From the NCBI RefSeq assembly GCF_036417845.1, contig NC_089980.1, positions 39,182,501 to 39,246,500 on the forward strand: DNA of 64,000 nt, given 5' to 3'. Shown here piece by piece: positions 24,864-39,000 of this stretch. Position 1 is the stretch's first letter; each line of letters opens with the position of its first letter. The notes beneath the pieces are model-generated. The model did no database searches, was not told the origin of the DNA, and was given only the letters and a program-made list of their open reading frames with translations. This DNA comes from Apteryx mantelli. Its lineage: Eukaryota; Chordata; Aves; Apterygiformes; Apterygidae. The position numbers and the translations under genes are program-made.

Positions 24864-26344
24864 AATGACAAGGCGGATGTAGGGAATTCAGCACAAAGGA
24901 AAATTACCAAAAGCAAAACTGCAGTCAAACTTAATCATCAGAAAACTGTTCTTAATCAGAATAATTGATAAAGCCCTTCCTAAAATTCTCTCTGTGCTTT
25001 TCTTTCCAGATACATGGACCAAGTGAACCATTTTGTAGCCTAAGCAGTATGTGGTCTGTCTAATCCTTTCATCGGCTGAGTGCTTCACACAGCTGATTCT
25101 GATACAGTTATTTCTAATCCTGGTAGGTTTACTGGTCACCATGCCATCATTTAGTATGAGGTACTAAAACATTTTAAGTGCAAGAAACTACAATGATATA
25201 CCAGAAAAAAAATGTAATGCTGGTAAAAGGCACCTTAATCTTTATATGATCCCCAGCTGCGAAATCCTACCTCATGGTGCCATCACATACAATTCTATAA
25301 AAATACAAAGACTGAAAGTTTCTAATTTAGCCAGACTGATCCAAGTAGCATGTCAGCAATAAAGAGAAATGTCTTTCTAGCTTTTCTTTGATATTCACAG
25401 ATCCCATTTTCTAAAGCTGCTAAAAATACACATAGTAATGAGACTGCAGTATTGAATGGTTCTTTTTGGAATACTACTTAGAAAATATCAGACAATTTTG
25501 AAACAAAAAAATCTTATTGACTAACAATAATTTCATATCTCTTTAATGCTTGAGAACATATTTTTCCCCAAAAAATATTTTCAAGAATGTTGACATAGAA
25601 GCCATTTTTCTTTTTCTTTAAATGTGATCTGTTCTCAGTTGCTGTTCTTCTATATATTTGGCTTTTCCCAGTCTATTACCTTGAAAAATTGTAAATGGGA
25701 CTCAACATTTTTGAAGCTGAGAGAAAAATCATTGTAGGAAAAGAGAAGTTTCAGGTTTAGAATGCTAAATATGATTCAAACTTTCCACTAACTAAAGACT
25801 TCAGTTAGCATTAGGTTTGCAGCCCAGAAGATAAAATTTAGTTGCAATACATTTGTGAATACTTGTAACCATTAGAAAAGTTTGGTATTAGTTCCTACTG
25901 TAAAAGACAAGCAAATGCAGAGGCACATTTTAATTACCTGTCAGGAACTAAATAAAAGATTTGTTTTATTAAATACTCCCTGTGTGTAATATAACTATGG
26001 AAACAAGTCTGAAATCCAATTGACTTTCTATTTACAGGCTCCTAAAGAGCTATTAAAACATAAAAGTGAACTACTTAAAACCTCTTTGAAGTTTTATTCT
26101 TCTTTAATGTATTTTTCACCTGTTTGATGATTGTTTATACTTTGCAGCACGATGAACTGTGACATTTTTTGCTATTTCATCATGTTGAAGATTTTGCTAT
26201 ATTTAAGTCAAAACATAGCAGTTTGCCATGAAAAAGCTGTTGTAAGAAACCTGAACATGGCAAAAAAGCATTTTAAGGCAACAGTGACAAAGCTCTTCAC
26301 ATTCATTTTTAAGTTCTTATTTCAACCCTATTTCACAAGCAGAG

Positions 26345-26520
26345 AACAAGGCACTTGCTGCCCTGAAGAGCTGATTATCTAAACAAAGCAGCCAGATTAG
26401 AAAAGGAGTGAGAAAGGAAGTGCTCTTACTACAGTTGTAGACATGGGAAATTAGGAAGACTAAGTGACTTGCACAGTTATTGAGGAAGCATGTGGCAAAG
26501 GCAGTAATTGAACTGTCTAG
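26345..26520 (+). repeat. Ancient L3/CR1-type repeat fragment with MIR-like tail
   Basis: Runs through ACAAGGCACTTGCTGCCCTG, AAGAGCTGATTATCTAAA, GAAAGGAAGTGCT, ACATGGGAAATTAGGAAGAC, TAAGTGACTTGCACAGTTAT and GTGGCAAAGGCAGTAATTGA. The order matches the old repeat with CAGTCCCTGCCCCAAAGAGC, then AAGTGACTTGCCCAAGG, then GTGGCAGAGC..GGAATTGAA. It is more complete than the copy near 16.7 kb. Confidence 0.7.
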
Positions 26521-27369
26521 TGACACACTAGTGAGAAGATACTCATTGGTCATTATTTATGTCAGTATTAGCAGTGAAGGGATCTACTCCAGGTGATCAT
26601 CTAAAACAGCATTATTCTCAGTCAATAACCATCCCTTTCATGAAATGCCATGCTGTGACATCTGTATGTACTAGAAAGAATTTGGATTGTGTCTTTACAG
26701 AAAGTCAAATGCAACGCTGGTCTCCACCGAGGAGATATTTTGGGTCTTATCTTGGGTAAACTTCCAAATCGATCCAGAGCACAGCACAAGTCTGTAGCAA
26801 AACAGCCATAGGTCTTGGCTTTCTAGCAGTTCAGAATATAATTTTTCAATTGTAAACTGCTTCACTGATTCATTTTGATCAATTTTTCCACTGATCCTGT
26901 TCCATAACATATGAACTGACAGCATAAACTCACATGCCAACAAGATGAAGATTACCAATAGAGCTGTATTTATTATTCACGCAATATTACTATTCATTAC
27001 CATTAACAAGTCTCAGGACCTAGGATAAGTTCACAGGTGAATACCAGGTGGCAGAAGGACATCCTGGAGGCAAACGAAATTATTTTGGGGAACATATCGC
27101 ACTTGCACATTTTCCTCTGTTTAGCTCCATATTTTAGAAATACTCAGGTATTTCACATGGATATTAAGCTGAATTTAATTGCAGCCACAAGCAATGCCTC
27201 TATCATCGCCCTGCTGGCTGAGAGAAGTTACTCTGTCCTGGCAGCTGATAACTTTTCATTACCTACACTATTTTTTCTTCCAGTATAGACTAGAGCCATG
27301 TGACATACCTACATAGGAAGTATTCAGACCTTTTGAAATTCCAGCTGATGTCACACATTAAAATACATG

Positions 27370-27470
27370 GCCTTGAGCAACCTGACCTAGTTGGCCCTGC
27401 TCTGAGCAGGGCGGTTGGCCTATACGATCTCCAGAGGTGCCTTCCAACCTCAGTCATTCTGTGATATATC
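27370..27470 (+). mobile_element. CR1 LINE 3' tail fragment
   Basis: About 100 bp with the hallmark CR1 3' end: TTGAGCAACCTGACCTAGTT, CCTGCTCTGAGCAGGG, a GGTTGG..ACGATCTCCAGAGG block, CCTTCCAACC and a terminal CATTCTGTGAT. CR1 copies are typically 5'-truncated, and this one has only the untranslated tail. It is the best single indicator that the host is a bird, crocodilian or turtle rather than a mammal. Confidence 0.9.
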
Positions 27471-30400
27471 CCCTCATTAACATGAATTACCAAAGCACAT
27501 CAACCTATTCTCAGCTCCCTATTCTGGCTTTCCATAGAACTTGAATCAGGCTCAGAATTTCCAGTTCATCTTTTCAAAAGGCTTCCTAAAATCCTCAGGT
27601 TAGCATGACTCCTGTCATACAGTGGAGCTCTCCATAAAGCAGAGTTTGCCTATTCAGGAGATCTAAGTCTTCTTAGAGAAGTGCCGAGCTCATGGAATCA
27701 GCTCCCACTAGAAGGATAAACATATTTCCTAAGACTTAATTCTACCATCTTCTGACTCCAAGTGCAAGACATTTCTTCTGCCTTGTGTTCTACAATAAAA
27801 AGCAAGACATACACAGGCAAAACTAAATCAAACTAAACAAATGAACCTACCAAAACAGAATACCCTATACACTCTATTCTTTCTGATAGAAGATGAGAGT
27901 GCAAACAACACATGATGGATTTCAGTCATCAGACTGAACAGCTGGAGAACACCCAACACTGCATCAAGGAGTGCAGTCTAAGAAACTATGTAGACTAGAC
28001 TGGAATTTGCAACCTGCCTAACACACCACGAATAAGTAAAAACAATGATTGTTTAATCTTTACACAGTGTCTTCTCTCAGCTAGCCTGAGGAGTAGGGAA
28101 TAATAAGGTTAATTGTACACTAGGTGGTCTTGAGGTTTTTCTTTAATTACAGTAAAATGTATCCAAAATAAAACAACTAAAAATAATTTGCTTGGAAAAA
28201 TCAAATCAGCAAATCACTTCCTACAAGCTTAGCTGTTCATGCAGTTTTCCTTCCATTTATTCACTTCATTTCACAGAAAGGAGCAGGTGGGTCAACAACA
28301 TGTTTCTGTCAGTGAAACCTTAGCTATATAACTACCAGTCCTGGTCTTGGAGCAAATGAGATATACAGGGACATTCCTGTTACTTGTCCCTGTTTCAGTG
28401 GACCTCACTCAGTCAGCCCCAGAGGTCTCTACATCCACACATCTTTGTCACTCTCCTTTATCAATATAAACAACTGATATTCTAAAACTGTAGTTCTAGA
28501 AGACTTATGCAACTCATGCTTTGTGACCAATTTACATCAGAAATAGCCTCCTTCTGAGCTTTGCCTCAGGTGTTGAGAAAAATGGGGGTGTTGGCAGTGG
28601 TACTGACAGTGGTAGTCACTAGACTGGTGCTGGACAGTGATATGTATTCCCAAGAGCTTTCGATATTCAGCTCATTCTCTTCTGATGTGCTACAGCTCAA
28701 ATACAACATTATTCTGGACACACAACACATAGCCTGCCCATTTGTATCTGAAGGCATGAACTGAGCACAGAGATGTTAGGTTTTTTGGTGAGTAGAAGGA
28801 ATTTCAATGCTTTCCAGGATATTAACTCTATATAACTATGTTTCTAAACTATGTCATGTGCATACAGACTGGGAGGGGCGATCAGTTGGAAACCATCCAC
28901 CAGAATTTTGGAACCTCTGTGTCAATAGTTTAGAACTATTCTGGATTGTGTATCAAGTTAACCTCAAGGAAATCATGTTCAGCAATTGTCTAAATAGACA
29001 GAATTTTCTCTCTTTTTTCACTTATATCTCATCTCTACTACCATCCTAGCCATCATCTCATTTGTAACAGTCACCCAAGAGGCATACATGATGAGAAGAG
29101 CTTTGGCCAAGTCTCCCACCGCTTATACGCAAAGGACAGATTTGAAACACATTACAGAATTCCTTCATTCCTGCATTCTTCAAACAGCCCAAAATACTCA
29201 GCCCTATTACGTGAAATCCACTCTCTGCTACAAAGATGGGAAAGCCATACAGCTCACAAAAGTTGCTGAACAAATTGTCTGCAAATCTTACATGCGTATG
29301 CTAATACACTCACTCTGCTTAGGTAGAGGTGCTCCCTGTAGCATCACTGATTATCAGATTATCTAGAAGACACCACATTTTTAATTTAGCTCTGTTTCTT
29401 ATAAGCTGTGCTAATACAATCTGCACCCCATGGAAACCCCCCGCTCATTAGCTATTACCCAGCCTCAGGCAGCACAAGTCTGTTTACATTACAAATAAAA
29501 GATAAAATATGCTCATTGCCAGCTTCCCCCTTCCCGAGGGACACATGTCATGAATCTATCCTGCAGAACTCTCTTTTCACTACTCTCCCCTGACTTCCCC
29601 TTGCCCCAGGATACTTTGCTTTCATTTATCTCTTTCGGACTTAACAAACCACTACAACTACCTTAGATCAATTTCTCAAATCACAGTTTAATTATTTAGA
29701 AGGAAGTGAGCTTTTGCTCTCCATTAAAACAACAATCCCTACCCCCAAGGAACAACATTAAATCATTGTTTAATCCTTATTACTGCCTTAGGCCTCCCTT
29801 GGTACTGCAGTGTTGTTGAAACTTCATTTCAATATTTACCACTTAGATCACTTAAGGGCTGTCAGCTTTAATAAAATTTTATCAATTGGATACTTATATT
29901 ATTCACAGTTTCATAAAAATAACAAGACCTGCCTTGGTATTTCACTCATATATGGGCTAATTCCTTTGACTGCTAAGGGATTTCATTTTATTAACGTTAT
30001 ATATAATGTGAGTGATTTTTTTAAACTGATATATATTGCATGAATTTAGTAAACAGCGTCATACTAAGTTACATGAATTTTAATATATGCACCACTAAGT
30101 TTACAACTGCAATACATACAAATAAACCAACCAGGCAGATTTCACTATGCATCCTTCTTAAAAAAACATTTAAGAGAGATTTGCCCATCTCAGACCCTCT
30201 CTGCAGTATGTAGACTAGTTACAATTCTCTGTAGTAGACATTCAGTGAAGATATCCCAGATTCTTGGTTCTTAGATGGCTTTGCTGTCAAAGAGTATGTT
30301 GAGACTTCCCACATTCAATAAAACAAAGAACACTAACACAATTTGACAGGGAATGTACCAGCTCAATCAGTAGGCCAGTATGTATCAGTAGGCTAATAGT

Positions 30401-33400
30401 AATAGGATATCACTTTACATTACCACTCAGATCAAAGGAGTCAACTATTCCAAGTCTGAAATACTGAAGGAATTTCCAGAGAGTTTTGATATCTAACTTT
30501 GGATAATTTGATTCATTTAAGTAGGAATGGCAAATTCCTGCATACTCATCCAAGCCATTCTTGGACAAGAGAGATGCGTGGAATCATCCAACTACAACTA
30601 CAGCACAAGCACTTACTAAATTTCTCTGGCAAATGTGTAGTTTGTGACTGCATCACTAACAATACTACGACTGTTTAAAGCTAGAAGTTACAGTTACTGT
30701 GGTCTCTGTCCTGCAATAAGTCCCTTGGAACATGCATATTGCCCTATCTCTATAGGGCAGATCTCTCTTTAGACTGGTATTACTGACATATTCAGTGCTA
30801 GAGTTTTGAGATGATCAACTTTGCACAGGCTCCTCAGACACAGCTTATCATATCGTAGAACTATACCACTCTGACCATAGCCAGGATATTCTTTCTGTTA
30901 GATGAGCGGACAAGGTTTTCCCCAAGTTGATGTGAATTTATGCTTTAGAGGCAAGGATACTGCATTTTACATTAAGAGTAATTAACGCTTTGCAACTCTG
31001 AGAAATTAGAGCAAACTAGATAATGATTATATTAAGCAGTTTAGTGGAAAAGGATAAAAATATACGTACTTTAAAAACATGACTCTCTATAAAGGAAGGT
31101 ATTATAGAGCAATTAATGTTCTACAGAGTATTAATATCTATCCATTTTGCCTTTGTCTGAAAAATAGTTGTCTCCCACTCCACCCCCAAGCCTCCTTCTA
31201 AACTTGTCTCCTCTTACTAGATTCATCCTCTTAGCTCCATTTCTGATAGTTTCTCTCTCTTCTAGTGGCAGGCTTTCTTCTATTTTCCTTTACTTTGCAA
31301 ATTTTGACCTTCATCAAGTCTCTTCTGAAAATATCAAAACACTTGTTCTGCTTCTTGCAGATACTTTGGGCTCTTGTGCCAATCTAAAACCTTCTGACTG
31401 CAGAACCCGTACAGTTAGAGAACCCAGATAAAACTTTGAAAAATATGTATGTGACTTAAAAGATCCTGTTTCATTTTAAATGATGAATTATGCACAGAAG
31501 ATACTAAATCTGAAAAAGCCAATTATTTAAAGGTCTGGATGCTGTTAAGTTGCTTTTGAATATAGGACTTTTGACAGCTTTCCTATACACAATCAGGAAT
31601 AATTATTCAGAAATTGCATGAAACTGGATTAAATTGAACAGGAAAAATGTTCTCTTCCTGTGGTATAACAACAGCTACTGCATTTTAAATTGAAACTTTG
31701 CCACCTTGCCTTTCATATGAATTCACTTTCAAATACAGATTAAGGTGCCAAAGTCACCTTGCTGCTTGCAAATCCTCTACCACCATTTAAGTCTTGTGAG
31801 CAAAGTTGGATTTTGCATTTAGGAAGTGTAGAAAAAAATCATTTAAAGCAGAAGAAAACAAGAAAACACTTCAAATTCAGCATCATTTTCAAAACAAACT
31901 TTGCCAGTTATAACTGATCAACTTTCCTACAGATATACTCCCAACACCCCAATGTGCAGATTTGCAGTATCTTGTCAGAAACTGAGATTTCAATTTTTAC
32001 AATGATAGGGAAACAACATTTGGAAAACATTACTGGTTTAGCTGAGACTGTAGGGATGAGTTAGCATACACAGTCATTTGCAAAGTGAGATTCACAGCTG
32101 CACCTCATTCCTGCTGATGGTGGTGGAAATTCTGCCATCAGCATCAATAGGAGCCAGACTGTGTTCTGTGAAATGTTTGAAAGTTTATTACCATTTATTT
32201 TTATTGCAGTTAATAGGGAAAGGTTTGAGTTGGAGACTGGGACCCTGAACATGCTCAAACAAATTCAACAAAAAGTCAAAGAGCTTCCGGTCTACCAATA
32301 ACCCCTACCAAAGCAACTGAGGGATACAACCAAGAAACAATGCAGCTCTTCTTAACTGTGTAATATGCAGTGGTCATAGTAACCCAACTGCCTAAGGCTT
32401 TACTAAAATTAAAAGACACCAAGAAAGTCTTAACTTTAAGGGGAGCCTGATAATTAACATTAAAGCTGAAAGAGTAGTAAACCAGGGAGCATGACAACTA
32501 AACATGCCTGAGAATGTAAATATATGGATATGAAGTGCAGAGTGAATGCTGTCAATTTTCAAGTCAATTTTCCTAGTGAAAGTTCTAGTGGGGCAGACAA
32601 AAAACAGAGCTTATAAAAGAACCTGGTTGCAACCTTAGCCACACAGTCTTGACCACAGCTCCATAATAAAATTACTAGTATATTAAGCATGTGAATGTGG
32701 GGTGATACGGAAAAGAAGATGGGGGCCCCATGGCTGGCTGGCCAGCCAACTGTGTTTTTAACTGAAAGCAGATGCTTTTCAAGAAAGAATAGGTGCAACT
32801 TGCTCTTTTATGCAAGTCACGCTCAATTCACAACCATTTTCTTAGATGTACACCTTCAGCACAGAAGTTCATGTGGCCTAAATTGAATGTAATAATCCAG
32901 ATGGGAGTGTAGCGATTTTGCATCCTTTCAACTAGAGGGTCATGTTACGCAGCTCTCCTATTTAAAAGCATATAAAAACATGAGCTATTCAGTGTGCAGC
33001 TGAGAGTGCAAGAGCTTTAATCTTTATATTATCCATATGAATGCACTTTCTATTTTTGTTTACTGTGCCATACAAACCTAATAGCTGCTGCTTAAGAACC
33101 AGCAAACACTAAAGAGCAACAAATAACTTCAGGCTTTGGTATTACCAACTTTTACGTTTTGTTCACCAGTTCTAACTTAACCTAGGTCAATTGTAGCTGA
33201 AAGTTGTCACCAGCTGGTGGCGTATGTAAAACCAGTGATCTGAATCCACCTGCACATATGAAAAGAAAACAAAGGTACCCACAAACAGCAACAGGGTTGG
33301 TTGTCCGAAGAAAAATGCAAGCAGGGAAATTGAACTATGCCCATATGTAAAAGGATCCCTCTAGGCAGATGCAGATTGAAGAGCTGCCCTCCTTTACTAA

Positions 33401-35059
33401 AATATTATCCAGTTATGAAAGGGTTTCAGGTTCTGCAGCCTCCAAGCTCAGCCCCTTTCATGAAGGGCAAATTGACTTCTAAGCAAATCTCTGCCAACAT
33501 CACCAAGTTATAACCTTACTTCGTCAAGTACTACTTTCTCAACAAGCACTGAGATTTTACAGCACTTTTATCATTTCATGTGAAATCTATTTGATCAGTT
33601 GATAGATTTTAAAAGACACCTTCCAGACTGTTTGGTCTGGGTGCATATCCTCCAAATGTCTTGATTAAAGGAGGGTCAGAGGAAATCTGGAGCACAATCT
33701 TTTTGCTAGCCTCCCACTTCTGATGCTCTGTCCTCCTGAGCTAGATTGAAATAGGCCAAATTGCATGAGCTGTTTGTTACCTTACAGAGCCTCCTACTCA
33801 CAGAACGCATCTTTTATTACATATGGAGGTGTTAATCCTCTGGTAATCAACAGCTTAATTAGCTCATAGGGAAGATGAAAGGCTTGCTGTTTTGTGTTTT
33901 TGCTGATACTTACAGCTTTTTCTTGTTTTGTTCTATTTAAAGAACTCTGGGGTATTAACAACTCCTGCAATAAATCAAGTAAAAATAAAATAAAACAAGG
34001 TCTACCAGGAGCTCCATCTTGGGTTTTGCCTACAGTAGGAAGGGCAGTTTTGCATCATTGCAGCCACATTGTTGGACATTCTAGTATAAATAAACCACAG
34101 GAACTTTTACCCTTGTGTCTTCTGAGCCTTGTCTTCTTGTGTAAATGCAGCCAGCAATAAAGACTGTTACATCAGTCCTTTTCCATAACAAGGGCTTCAA
34201 TGACTCCATAGCTCTAGAAAGAAAGTTGGAGAAAACATTAAAATAATCAGAAAATGTAGTTTACTTGGGATATAACTCTTGCCTCATACGTCCTCTATGC
34301 CTGTTGAATCAATCCAAACTTACAACTGATTACAAGAGCCTAAAATGTATACTCTTCATTCAAATTTTGTTTTGTTCAAAGTAGAAAAAGGGGTTGCATG
34401 TTTATATGTGTATATTTCTTCCAGCTTCACACACACCTGTTTACAAAAAGATTAGCCATCTCTACTGTCAGTTATAAAATGATTTATATTTTTTACTGGA
34501 AAATTATCCTAGCTGAATACCTTAAACAAAACTTAAAAACCTGAGATGATGATGGGTGATTTTTACTGAGCATACAATAATTGTTATCACAAGTCTATTC
34601 ATCCAGTTATTTCCCCTTATCCTGCCACTCTTCAATTATCTTCATGTTCTGAATGTCCTACAAACACTTCAGACATTGAAAATTATAATGTTTTACTAAA
34701 CACATACAAACATCTTCATGTTTGCCTGTATTATCTTCCTGTAAATAACACAGTTTGAGTTGTGGGCATTTAAGAGCTTCATCTGAATATATGAGTGCAA
34801 TATATCTTACTTATGTGTAAAAATCTCACAGTCAAATGTCTGAAGTGTAAAAGAGCATACAAATTCCCTGTGCAACACACATCCACTCCAGATGGCTTCT
34901 AGGTGCTACCACAGTAAGGATGTAAATTAATGTTTTATATTTAAGTTGTGTGTGTGTATAAATTTGCTTATACAGAATAATACAGATTTTAAATGTGATT
35001 ACAAAATCAGTGTCTAAAACACTTAAACGACCCTCAAATTCTGAGCACCATGCACTCTT
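27471..35059. other. Gene-free stretch
   Basis: No gene recognised. A pairing of TATAAATAAA (34085-34094) with AATAAA (34156-34161) is LTR-like but unsupported by visible ends. A short TG run lies near 34947-34957. Confidence 0.55.
32121..32166. repeat. Possible fragment of the old palindromic repeat family
   Basis: GGAAATTCTGCCATCAGC followed by ATCAATAGGAGCCAGACTG resembles the AAATTCTGCC..GTCAATGGGAGCCAAATT pattern. Short and degraded, so low confidence. Confidence 0.3.
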
Positions 35060-35205
35060 TCACATCACTTTTTTCATAGCATTCCTACAAGGTGGTATTA
35101 TCTCCAATTTACAGATGGGGATCTGAGGTACGGAGAAATTGAATGAACTCAAAGTTACCTAGGAAGTTTTTGAGCCTATGTGTCTCAAGTCTAATCACTG
35201 CCCCA
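35060..35205 (+). repeat. MIR/L3-like ancient SINE fragment
   Basis: Contains CTACAAGGTGGTATTATCTC, CAATTTACAGATGGGGATCT, GAGGTACGGAGAAATTGAAT and CTCAAAGTTACCTAGGAAG, then GAGCCTATGTGTCTCAAGTC. This is the classic ATTTTACAGATGAGGAAACT..GAGGCACAGAG order. Degraded but unmistakable. Confidence 0.72.
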
Positions 35206-35993
35206 CATCTTTCTCAATTAGGATATACTTTCCTACACTTATAATTGTTAGCACTGCAGCATCTACTCTCACATCCAGTTGCACACTGAATTTACACACC
35301 GACTTCCAAGTTGATTGCCTCATTTTTTTCATTACCCAATATAATCTGATCAAGAATAAACAAAAATAATATTGTATGTTCCTGTCATGTTGGAAATATT
35401 AAGAGTGCACAGTACTCTTACAACCTTAGCCAATAATGGTCTGCAGTGAGATGATGTTTAGTAAAATAATTCCATTAAAATAATGTCTCTCTTTGGTTGA
35501 CCCCTTTTTGATAATAAAAGAGAAGTTCTATGTTCAGATTCAGATCTGCAGAAATGACTCTGCAGTCACTATAAGAAATTAATATAGAATTCTATGTTAT
35601 AAAAGTATGTTATATAGTATATGTGAATCCAGATTCTCTAGCACAGTTACTGATATTTAAACAGTCACACTGTAAAGATGGCTCTATATATCATTTCTGT
35701 GTGAAAGAAATGTTCTGTTTGGATCAACCTTCATTTAAATGGCAGGCTACAATCAAATGCAATGTGATTTTTTATTATAAAGTGATCAAAATAAAACAAG
35801 GGAAAGATAAATCAAAATGCACACAACAAAATCTATTTATGTTATTTGGAGACACCATGGTCTTGTCGGTTACTCCAGAAGAATTTTATGAAAATATAAT
35901 TAAACTGCAAAATTAAATCACCTTTCTCTCTCATCATATACAGGCCACTTCATAACAAGGCATATTTGAAGTACTTGCCTTACTTGTGTGATT

Positions 35994-36012
35994 AAAAAAA
36001 AAAAAAAAAAAA
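35994..36012 (+). repeat. A19 homopolymer
   Basis: Nineteen consecutive A bases. There is no clear retroposon body or target duplication, so it is not called a poly(A) tail. Confidence 0.85.
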
Positions 36013-39000
36013 TCCTGTTTACTTCTATTATCAAGCATCATATTAAGAACTCCAGCCTGCAAGTGCCATATCACCTTTTAAAGAAACTAATTGCAAGCCA
36101 CTTTCAATATTTCTCCTGGTTTTAATTTAATACCCTCAGAGAGACATAACTGGGCTGAAAGGGAGAGTATTCACTGAAGTCATGAATTTGCTGTATAAAT
36201 ACAAACAAGGAGGAAAGCTAATACAGTAAGGGACTATGGGATTAATTTTGAAATTGTCTGATTAGTGGATTGTTGCCCATCAATAATTGCCTTATATTTT
36301 CCCAAGGCCCTGTCTTTATTGGAGTCTGGCAAGTGCATCTGCCTACAGATTCCGTCAATCAGGTCTTGCAGCTGGGAGGGTCTTCAGAGAGATCGCAATT
36401 GTAAGCCTGCTGGGGCAAGTTGTTAGACAAAGCAATATATACCAGACATGATGAACAGTCAATCTCTGTTCCACTGATAACATTTTACTTAAAATTTTCC
36501 TATTCTGTTTGGTATAAGTTCCTTCAGTACTTATTTTAGTGAAGTGCCATTTATCTGAGCCTGAATGAGAAAACAACAACAAAGATGTTTCTGTAGGATA
36601 CAATAAGAACACTGCACAGACATACATCACAGTACACTTGTGTGTCATGCCTTTTTATTCTTGCTGGTAAGATGAATTTTGCTTCCTTAGGGTGCTATTA
36701 TGAGAAGGATGCAACAGTAGAATTTTACCAGTGCTAAAGCCACTGGAAGTATAAAACAAAAATTTAGAAAATTCACCCAGAGAGTTTGGAATGGATGTTG
36801 CTAGGGTGCAGTTTCATTTAATTAACTCTTTAAGTAAGTAACTCACTCTCATAGTAGTTCTAACTTCAGAAAAACAAAACCTTTTTCTGTTTTCTGCACC
36901 AAAGAAAACTACGAACCTGCACCCTCAGCCAAATGAAGGGTGAACCAGTATTACTTGGCTTGTTGATCTGCTGATCCGCAGAATGAATATCTGCTGACTG
37001 AACCTACCACTGACATCATATTTTCAAAACAACCAAAATACATTTTTTAAACCTTTGGATCATTTGTTTATGGCAAGTCCCTTCCTAGATATAGATATTT
37101 ATGTCTATTTTGCCAGCAATCAGCCAGAAATATAAAAAATAGAGTCTTTGAAGATACTTAATTTACAAACAGGAATGAAATAATGGAACAAAGATGCCAT
37201 ATGTGATATTTATATTGTTGCTCTGTGATCAATATATTGGACATTCAGTTTTCAGCTGATTGTATTCCATATAACCGTCGAGATACATGATTCCATGGAA
37301 TGTTGTAACTTCTTACTTGCAAGGCAAAGTTAATAAAATTCACCTCCTAGGCCACTGTCTCTCATATCATATGACCAGCCAAGCTTCAGTCTGAAATGCT
37401 GACTAACAACATTAATAACTACTACTTCTACAATCTGCATCATTAGCTTCTGTAGGTCTGACAAGGAGTCTAATACTACTGAAATGCAGCTTCGCATGTA
37501 GTGATGCAGACCATCTTAATGTAAATCCCATCTGAAAATTCACTCCCATTCTACCACCATTTGGATACAATTAAAATTCCAGTTCACTGACGGTGGGTCT
37601 CAGTTTGATGAGGTTTTTCCTTTTTCTTTAAACACTTCCTAACTTCCAGGTGCTTGATTTGTCAATTTAAGCATCATTCATTATCTTTTTCAATATATAA
37701 AAAATATACAGTATAAAGAAGCTCTCCTTGAACTGAGACAGAAATCTGTGCAAAGTTTTGCCTTTCCGTGATTGTGATCTGATAACCACCAAATCAGTTA
37801 ATACCATAATTGTCACCCTGATTATAAGGAAAGTGTTCTAGTATTTCTTGCAATGAACAGAGATACAAGTTACATTTAAATGGCATAGAACGTGCTGAAT
37901 ACAAGGAAATTCTACTTTGCATCTGAAAATAAAACTCTGCAGTTTTACCTATGACACAAGTCATTGCAGAGCACACTGAAAAACCGGCACACAGAAATGA
38001 CAATAAACCAATGATATTCTATTCAACAAAGAAGAGAGATGATTTGAAGAAGCAGTTCCTCTGAGAACTGGAAAAGGAGAAGAACTGTTGCAGAGGCTTT
38101 TGACTGTGGGAAATCCTGTTTTTTGGAGATAAGCTGAAGTACCACTCTACAGGAGGGATTTTTGTTTTGTCTCTAACAAAGCCAGATTGTCATCACTCCT
38201 GCGAAGTCTGCAAGGAGTGCACAGTGTTATCAGTCCCCCAAGAAGCACATCTTTGCAACTTGATTCAAGAGAGAAGCTTAATATTTTGAAATGTGGAACA
38301 CGGATTGAGCCAGAGACTCTCAAAGATTTCCTACTGCCAGGCAGATATTTTTCTGTTATATCATTTTGAATGCATTGTATATCTTACAAGCTTTACCAGG
38401 GTGCCCATGCCTTCCACGAAAAGCATCAACATAACGTCACCATGGTCATCTCTCAGACTCATCACACAAAATAAGCTAAAAGACTATCTACAGCAAATAT
38501 AATACAACACTTATTTCAGCTCTTGGGCACACACAAGAATGATAATCTAAGAAAAAACAAGGCCTTCTAGAACATACTAAAGATTGACATACCTGGCCTT
38601 TGGACCAATTCAAAACTAGACAGTCCATGAGAACCTATCCTCAAATTTAAAGCTGAATAACTATGTATCTCAGCCACGGAGCATACCAGAAGAGATAGTC
38701 TAGGTAAGCAAAGATTTAACCGCTTTATAGTCTAACAAGCATGTGTTTAGATTAAAAGCAGTTAATCACCAGTACAAATCCCCAAATCACTTTTTCTCTT
38801 AGGAAAAAGCTACCCGGTACACAGATAGTTGGATTTTCTGTTTTCAGCTTCTGACTGGCTCTGCATCTATCCTCATACACTGAAAGTAGCAACACACCAA
38901 TTTCAAGGAATGAAAGCTGTGAAGAAGTCCACTTTCAAAGACTCTACTCACCAGGTACAAATGACCAAAACTTCTGCTGGCTGCACCTGCCCACTGTGCT

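Larger units (their letters stand above)
19403..26344. other. Gene-free stretch
   Basis: Unique AT-rich sequence with the small duplications at 20.8 and 24.8 kb and a MIR-like remnant at 22.6 kb. A G-rich run lies near 21913-21927. No coding feature can be supported. Confidence 0.55.

Noticed and set aside
35994-36012. A19 run as a retroposon poly(A) tail
   Set aside because: No LINE or processed-gene body upstream and no flanking duplication.
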